Assembly (NCBI GenBank): GCA_033296885.1
Contig: MU864008.1
Coordinates: forward strand, 31,728 to 95,727
Direction: 5' to 3'
DNA length: 64,000 nt
Source of the DNA: Triangularia verruculosa
Lineage: Eukaryota > Ascomycota > Sordariomycetes > Sordariales > Podosporaceae
Part shown: positions 56,879 to 64,000 of the stretch, piece after piece
Layout: each line of letters begins with the position of its first letter
How positions within the stretch are numbered: position 1 is the first letter of the stretch
The notes under the pieces: model-generated
What the model saw: the letters and a program-made list of their open reading frames with translations, nothing else
What the model was told of the DNA's origin: nothing
The model's database searches: none
Translations under genes and position numbers: made by a program

Positions 56879-57211
56879 AATGCAATACGAGTCTTTGCTC
56901 GTAACACGGAGAGGTGGCTCAAGGTTTCAGAGGAACTGCTTTGATCTGGATGATTGTGGGAAATTCGGGCTGGGAATAGGCGCGAAGTGAGGAGTTGGGC
57001 ACGGCGGTGAGGGCACCAATGAATGCAAACCGCGTCACCCGCCGGCCGGTCGCCACGTCGTGGCTCAGCTTTGCAGTTGGGGGCCGAAAGTCTACCTGCC
57101 AAGACCATTACAGGAAGATGCCACACAATTTGAAATAGAGCCTGAAGTGCGATTCCGATGCTCTTGATGTTATGGATCTAGGTACATGACGCGAAACTCC
57201 GACTTCGATAT
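56879..57211. other. Promoter region of the NLR gene
   Basis: About 330 bases upstream of the NLR start codon and at the 3' side of the oxygenase gene. No gene or distinct site recognised. Confidence 0.4.
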
Positions 57212-60200
57212 TCACACCTTCCTCCTCTTCCCCGGAACCCCCACTTCACCTTCAACAGACCTCCTCTTCGCCCCCGCCCTCCTTCCATCTACCCCTTCAA
57301 TTCCGCCCAAAAGCCGCTCAACCAATCTCTTGACAATATTCTCCTGAAACACATCCAACACCCTTTTAGCCGCCTCCTGCCTCTTCCGCCACCCCTCCAT
57401 CTCCTTCTCATACCTCTCCCCAATCTTCGTAACAACAACCGTATGCCCCTTCTCAGTCATAACCTCCAACCAAGGCGTCACACTCCCTTCCGGAACCTTC
57501 GTATGGACTTTCCCAAGAGACTGCCTCAAATGTTCCCGCTCCCAGGCCTTAACTAACTTGACCTTGGTGGAATGCTTCCTATTATCAGGAAAGAAAAAGG
57601 TACTGAGTTTGCCACATTGTTTGCACTCACAGCCCAAGGGAGGAATGGTGGTGGCTGCGGGCTTGGTTGGCCGTGGGCCAACGTGAAGAGTGATAAATTG
57701 CTTGATGATTGCTGTGTAAAGTGCCTGGTAGACAGGGTAAGCTGGGCCACCGACGGCGGCTTCGGCGTGTGGCATGATGAGATGGAGGAAGGGAATCCAG
57801 AGCGGGATGAAGTGGGAGGTGTCGAGCTTGGTTGCGGAAGCGGTGATTTTCCCGAGAAAGGTGAGAGCACGATCAGGGTCGGATTCAAGGACGTAGGTAG
57901 CTGAAGAAGTTGGAGAGAGAAGTTGATGTAACCTTGTCCTCGTCGCTGAAGCTATCAATCGAGACCATGGGAAGAGGCTTTGATAGATTATCAAGTGTAA
58001 GATCATCTAGCGCCTCCTCATTGTCGCTGTCGAACTCATCAAGGATATCACTGAGAAGATCAAGGTCATCTTCAAGTTCGCCATGTATGGTGGTTGATGA
58101 GATAAAGGGCAGCTTCAGGGGAGCGATCGCAGCGTCCAAGCGGTGAGCATCAAATTTGCAAGAATCGATGAATAACGCGGCGAGACTTTTGCACAGGCGA
58201 GCGGTGGCAGAGGCTGGGTAGCTGCCACTGGCACTATGCTCCTGAAGTCGTGCATGGAATGCCAAGAAATACGGCCAGGACGCGGTGACATCAATGGTTG
58301 GGAGTACACTGTGGATAATAGATTAGAACCTGTAATAATGAACGTTGAGGAGCTGGACCTACTTGTTCATAAGGAAGGCGAATGGCTGGCCGTTGTAAAA
58401 TCCAATGTCCGCCATGATGTTGCCATCCAACCACTTCACACCTTGCCATTTGCCTGGGTGGTCTTCGCATACGGAGCGCAGAAGGCCTCGAGCCCACTCA
58501 AGTTGGGAGTGGGTAGTTGTGGAGGAGTTGATCGGAGGTGGTGCAACAAGAGCAATAGCTCTTACTTTCCGAATGGGCGTGGGGCACTTGCTGACGGAAG
58601 TTTCCAATCCTCTACGGACAAGCCCGAACCTGTTCTCGATATTTATTGAACTCATCATCCACTGGCGGAGCCAGGCGAGGAAGTCTGCAGGTAGACGACC
58701 TCCATCAATAGCCATGGCCTCTTCAAAGAAGCAAAGGTCTTCCAGTGTGATAGCGGCTTTGCAAATGTCACTGATTGTCTCGCATTGGAACGGGGTTTGA
58801 CGGGGTTGCTTCAGTCCAGAGACTTTCTTCCAAGCTTTGCGACAAAACGCCTTGAGCGCAGCGATATCGGTGTTCAGTGGGTTCGGTATCAAGCAGCGAC
58901 CGGTCAGATAGGAAGCTACATTTTCAGCGTTTTCACGTCTTACGAATTCGCTCCTGTCTTTGGTGAAGAAGTCGACAATGCGCTCTCGAGGGACTACAAC
59001 GACAGCGCCTGTGCGATACCAATGGGTGGCTTGTGGGCCCTGAATAACCATTAGAAATGTGCCACAAGAGTTTCAATTGCGATGGGCTAACTGTGTTACC
59101 CATGTACCCTTCATACTCTTCTTTGTAGTCGTCGTAGCCCTCGAAGGGCTCATCATCCAGGAAGTCGTCATCCGTCAGCGGCATATTCGAAGCAATCTTG
59201 TTGCCGCGCAAGTCATACAGAGTGTCAACACTGTACGAATCTTCGATTATCTCGCCAAACCCAATAAAATGATGGTTGGAATCAACTGAATCGCTCTCAC
59301 ATTCGCCCCGTCTCTCTCTTTCCACCAAGGCAAGGAAAATGTCAAAGGGCAGCTCTTTGGACAGGGATACCAACGCTTGAGTGCGGGCTAAGTCACTCTG
59401 CTTAAGCGTGTCGAACGACATGTTGGCCTGGGTGTAGTCGTAGTCGAAGAGGTGGAAAAAGGAGTCCATTTGTGCTTCCGTCAGCCAGTGGTTGAGGCTA
59501 TCGCGCAGGGTTTGTGTCTCTTTGCGCTGTAGCAAGCCTTCAGCAGATGGGCGGCCTTGCTCGGGGTCGATAGCAAGATTGTACGTCAGCACCCAACGGT
59601 ACCCCGAAAGCACAGGCAACACTTCGTGAATGACGTCTGAGTACCAACACACGTATGATTGGGCACTGTCGCTGGTCTTGAAGGTGTCTTTCCGTCCACA
59701 GTGTTTCACCACGACATTGCCACCGGTATGAGGGGATGGCAGGGCGATGACAAGCGTGCCAAACATGCCCGGGATCTTTTAAGTGCTGTGAGGCTTATTA
59801 GTCGCAATGCATGTACTCGAAGGGATCAGAAGATATGTGTAAGGCATACTCAGTGTGAGGTTTAAACTGGCCGCCCTCCTCGTATATCAGCATCTTGTAG
59901 ATCTCAGCCCGAATCGGAGTTTCAATACCCAAATCTTCCGCAACATCTTCACACAGCCTCTGTACAAACTCGGACCATCGTGGGTCACGGAAGCTGAACT
60001 GCGCAGCATCAAGCTCCCATGTATTCCGCACGCTGGTATCAACAATGGTATCGCTTCCCCGACCGTATGGTGCTTGACGGCATTTCGTAATGATCTCTCG
60101 AGCCTGGGTCTCGGACAGGGGCATCGGAATATCGCCAATGCCGTCGATAAAGATGCCAGCGGGTGGAGTTTCGTCTACTGTGCCTGACGAGGCAAAGGAA

Positions 60201-60250
60201 CCAGATGTCTCAATGGCTCGCAAGGCTGTCAGAATATTCTGTTTGAGCTC
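57212..60250 (-). CDS. Large fungal 2OG-Fe(II) oxygenase-family gene with an in-frame TAA
   Basis: Member of a fungal family with an N-terminal prolyl-4-hydroxylase-like 2OG-Fe(II) oxygenase domain. The exon to 59850 carries SGSFASSGTV, SETIVDTSVRNTWEL-like SDTIVDTSVRNTWEL and GGQFKPHT. A normal 64-nt GT-AG intron (59786-59849) gives HTDT followed by TAA, then KIPGMFGTLVIALPS. Family members have an acidic residue at the TAA. The iron ligands (HTD and the later DVIHEVLP) and RW near GYRWVLTYN are kept. Further exons cover THWYRTGAVVVVP, VLPTIDVTASWPY and a C-terminus with CECKQCGKL and a basic end (KRRKV). The 5' exon and the junction near 57900 are not resolved. The gene may be a recent pseudogene, or the TAA may be a sequence error. 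Confidence 0.7.
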
Positions 60251-60945
60251 GTATCAGCGGTAGCTGGAGCCCATGGTGGCACTATTGCGGAACAATTCTC
60301 ACAGAACAGGCCAGTTTGTGTCGGAAAAGTAGTGATGTTCCAAGTCCCCCGCATCAACGGGGCTGCTTAGTGACTTTAAACATGACGAGAGTGGGATCGA
60401 AGACGCGTTGATGACTCGAGATCCGACGCGGCGGACGCGTTAGTGGGGGAGAAGAAGATGGAGAAAATTGCGGGCCAAGAGTCGAAGAAGAAAGCTAAAG
60501 TCGGGGGTTCCCTGGACTTCCCCGGACTTGGCGATCGTCTCCGCCATGGTGTCATTCCCCACAGTCTGGAATCACAATGGCCTGTGTCCCTTCAAACGAC
60601 AACAAAAAACCCACGATGTAAATGGAGTCCGTCGATGAGATGCCATTTGGACGTCGACAACAAAACGAGGGGTGGCGTTGTGCTCGAGAAAGACAGCGCC
60701 GACCCCCATCCGGGTCTTTTCTGATTGGTCCAGGGAGTGTGGTCAGCCACAACCCGACAACCAACTGCATATCAAGGGCTAATCATGAGGATATCATTCT
60801 TGAATTCAACCACAGCGCACCAAGTCTCCTATTCAGTTGAGATCTCCAATCTACTGCCAAGCCCACCTACAGTTGAGACCAGTTTGGCAGAAAGAGAAAG
60901 AAGAAACGGAGGCTGCGGAACATCACCAACAGTTAGGCCACCATT
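60251..60945. other. Intergenic region, no gene seen
   Basis: About 700 bases between divergent genes. Open frames at 60443 and 60622 show no features of real genes. Confidence 0.45.
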
Positions 60946-61353
60946 ATGGCTTTAGAATGGGGACTAGTTCTCACCCCGGCAATAGACTTTGTTGAACGGT
61001 GAGTATACCTTCTTCCTCCACTATGGCGCCCTCTCATGAATGTACTAGCTGACAGCTCTGTGTCTCTGCTCAGATATTCAGGATTTCACCTCCCCCTCGT
61101 CCTTCTCTCAGCATCCGGCGCCCTGCTTGCGCTGCAACTGCGAATATCCTTATGTCAGCCACGCCCCTCCTACTCCCGCACCAAACCCACCCGCGCAATC
61201 TTCTTTACTGTCCTTGAAGGGCTGCTGCTTGCGACATCCTTGTCTCTCGGCCGAGATGGCATCATTACAAATTCACACGCTGGTTCTTGGGTCGGCACTG
61301 TCACACGGCAGAGAGCCAACCGGCCACATCACGGCCTAACCTGCACGTTGTGA
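60946..61353 (+). CDS. N-terminal fragment of a membrane protein
   Basis: Exons 60946-60998 and 61074-61353 with a 75-nt GTGAGT..CTCAG intron give 109 residues ending at a TGA. Two hydrophobic segments are present (LPLVLLSASGALLALQL; IFFTVLEGLLLATSLSL). The start resembles the first helices of a multi-pass transporter (fungal ABC transporters begin this way), but this is too short to assign. The last 35 residues look non-coding. The sequence becomes RIP-like AT-rich about 180 bases later, so the rest of the gene was probably lost or mutated. Confidence 0.45.
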
Positions 61354-61529
61354 GCCAACCGTTGGAAGTGAAGCAGTTAATCAGAGGTATGGCGGGTATT
61401 AAAGGAATCCTACTGGCCTAGTGGTATATTAAAGGACTTGGTAATGACCTAAGGTAAGGAGGGCACGGACTACTTGACGGAGGATAAATACGCGTTTAAG
61501 ACCACTGTACTATTCCAAGTTTTCTTCTT

Positions 61530-64000
61530 CCTTTCTTTATTATAAACTTCGAAGCTATTAAAAATTATTATTATAATTAAACTATTATTCTAAACTTTAT
61601 ATTATAGCCCTTATTATATATAATTTTTAATTATTTAAAGTTCGATATATTATTTATTACTTATTATTAATTATTATTTCCTTTACTTTATTTTTTACTT
61701 CTTTCTTTATTAATATCTAATATATTATTACTAGCCCCTTTAAATATCGTTAAAAACTTAATTACTTTACTTTATAACCCTTAAGTTAATATCGACGAAG
61801 ATTTTAACTATATTACCAGAAAATACTCCTTCGAAAGCTTTCCTTTATTTAAACCTATTATTTTAAATTATATAATATTTCTTTTTCTTTTAATATTATT
61901 TATTACTATATTATTTATATATATAATAGCTCGAAACTTTTATAACGATTTATTGACTTTATTATATAATATATTTAAGTCTTAATATTAATGTACCGAT
62001 TTAATCGAACCGTTTTAAATAAATAATCTTATAAGATTTATTCTTTATTTATTTTAAAAGTTTAATACTATTATAATAAACGTTAATAAAATCTAAATAC
62101 TTAATATCGTTTCGGACCTTACTTTTTAATTTATAAAATTTTATTATTATATATATCAAGCTTATATAAACGCTCTTTAATTAACTAAATAAAATAATAA
62201 AAATCGTATTTCGAAAAAGAAATTTAATAATTTTAAATAATAATATAATTATATTCGGTCTTAAGATATTAAATATATTACCTTAACCCAGACCGGTATA
62301 ATATTTACTAAATAATAAATTTAATAATTTAATTAATAAATTAAAAATATTAATATTATTTTCGTTAATTAAATTTAAAGTATTATTATAAATATTACTT
62401 AGAATACCTAATAATGTAAAAAAGCCGTTAAATAATTACGTAAAGCTATAAATCGCTATTATACAGCCTTAATAATTCTCGAAAAACAAATCGAAAGCTA
62501 AAAGGAGTCTAACTAACTAGGTTAAGATTAACTAGGTCGGTTCCTTCCTTACCGAAAGGGCCTAAGTCTGGTATTAATAACGAGTTAGTTAAGTTTAACG
62601 ATTCGGATTTATAAATATATAGCTTAACTATATCGCCGTAATTAAGGAGCGTTTTTATAATATAGCTGAGAAATACCGTAATATTAATACAATAAAGGAG
62701 TTTAAATATTAAAAAGATATTTTATAATATTTAATAAAGCTTATAAATTTTAACGAAGTTATTTAGTAATTTAAAATAATTTTCTAAACTTATATTTCTA
62801 AAGCCTTACTTAATAAAATTATTAAATTAATTTATTTAAAATAAAGAAATATATTAAAAATAAATAAAAATTTCCTTTATATTATTTGAGAAGTCAAGTA
62901 TATTTATAAAAATATTTATTAATTTTAGTATTATAATTAACGATTAAATAGGAAAAAGTACGCCCGTTTCGACCTCGAAATATTTGAAATTAGGCCCTCC
63001 CTACTAAAGTCGTTCCTAATAATCGTTAAACCTATTTTTAAAAAATAATAAAGTACCCGTTAAAGTATTAAACGTTAAATTAAATTTAAAAAATATAAAA
63101 TAAACGATTATTAAGGAAATTTTTCTAGGGATTTTATAAAATAACGTTAATAAATATAAAAGAAAAGTTTTATTTATTAACGATATCAGCGTAATAATTA
63201 TTATACCTTTATTTCTTATATAAAAAAGGATATTTTAAATAATAATTTTTTAATTACTTTTTTTAAAGTTATTAAAGTTAAATAAAGAATTAAAAATGAA
63301 AAAAAGGAAGTAATATCTTTTAAAAAAGTACAAATTAATATTATTAGAATATACTTTATTAATGATAAACCATAGGTTTTCAAAATATTTAATAATAATT
63401 TATTTAATATTAAAATAGATTTTTAATAAGCCGTTTATTTATGTTAATAAAATATAACCGGCCTATAAATATAATAATTATTAAAACTAAATATATTTAT
63501 TTTAATAAAACAAAAAAGTTAAATAATTATAAAATCGATTAAAAGTTAAAATATAATTTGTCGTTAAAATAAATATTAAAGCCGTTAAAGATTATCTTTA
63601 TAAATTTCCCGTATAAATCTTCTTTAATACCGGTAATTTAATTTTAGTTTTATTAAAAAATATTATTATTAATTTTTTTATTAAAGCTTTTTTTTATTTC
63701 TACGGATTTTATTTTTAAATGTTTAATAAAAAAGGAAACCTTAATAAATAAACCTTTTATTTTAATATTATAATTCTTTATTATATAGAAAATTACTTTA
63801 TTAAATTAAAGTTCGAAATTAATAAACTTAATTTAAAGTATAATATTATTTTACTTTAATAATAATTTTAAAAGTATTAATTAATAAGGTTTTATAATTA
63901 AGACCCTTTTAAAATTGTACTTTTCTTTTTTATTTACCGTAAATATTATATAAGTTTAATTGTCTTTAGAAAAATCAGGGAATTTATTATTAATATTTTT
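61530..64000. mobile_element. RIP-mutated AT-rich block, probable transposon relic
   Basis: From about 61530 to the window end the sequence is mostly A and T; most remaining C and G are in CG, CC/GG or CT/AG contexts. CpA and TpG are nearly absent while TpA is very common, the mark of RIP in ascomycetes. No open frame of useful length survives. The original element cannot be named by eye. The block continues beyond the window. Confidence 0.85.

Overview
The window is from a filamentous ascomycete, most likely a Sordariomycete. Genes are interrupted by short introns (about 47-105 nt) with GT(GC)-AG ends and CTAAC/CTGAC-like branch sites. The gene families are typically fungal: HET domains, an NLR-type NACHT protein, Zn2Cys6 regulators, a fungal-type 2OG oxygenase and a DUF7025/AAA ATPase. 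The last 2.4 kb is extremely AT-rich and nearly lacks CpA/TpG, as expected of repeat-induced point mutation (RIP). No function was checked against a database; names rest on motifs and recalled family patterns.

Layout. 0.5-12 kb is metabolic: an amidohydrolase with an apparent late frameshift, an FAD monooxygenase (with a GC-AG intron), a secreted GH2 exo-beta-glucosaminidase, a vWA-domain protein with pentapeptide repeats, and a P450. 12.7-30.4 kb is a run of signalling genes of the kind used in fungal non-self recognition and regulated cell death: two tandem proteins with a NACHT-like module that has lost its Walker A motif (one with an N-terminal DUF7708-like domain, one truncated), a DUF7025-AAA ATPase head-to-head with the former, a protein kinase fused to a HET domain, a stand-alone kinase with a related N-terminal region, and an atypical kinase-like protein. 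A decayed hAT transposase tail and strong palindromes lie just beyond (31 kb).

32-50 kb holds a phytase-like esterase, an MFS anion/allantoate-type permease with a cluster of CreA-type sites upstream, two divergent Zn2Cys6 regulators, an N2227-family methyltransferase that seems to have gained a signal peptide, and three proteins of unknown function. 50.6-56.9 kb returns to self/non-self genes: a second HET protein and a HeLo-like/NACHT NLR. 57.2-60.3 kb is a large 2OG-Fe(II) oxygenase gene with an in-frame TAA. At 60.9 kb a membrane-protein 5' fragment ends just before the RIP-mutated block.

The most unusual items are the DUF7708/pseudo-NACHT pair, the kinase-HET fusion, the three genes with apparent single-base lesions, and a self-complementary TACCTAGGTA-type motif present in many intergenic gaps and some introns.
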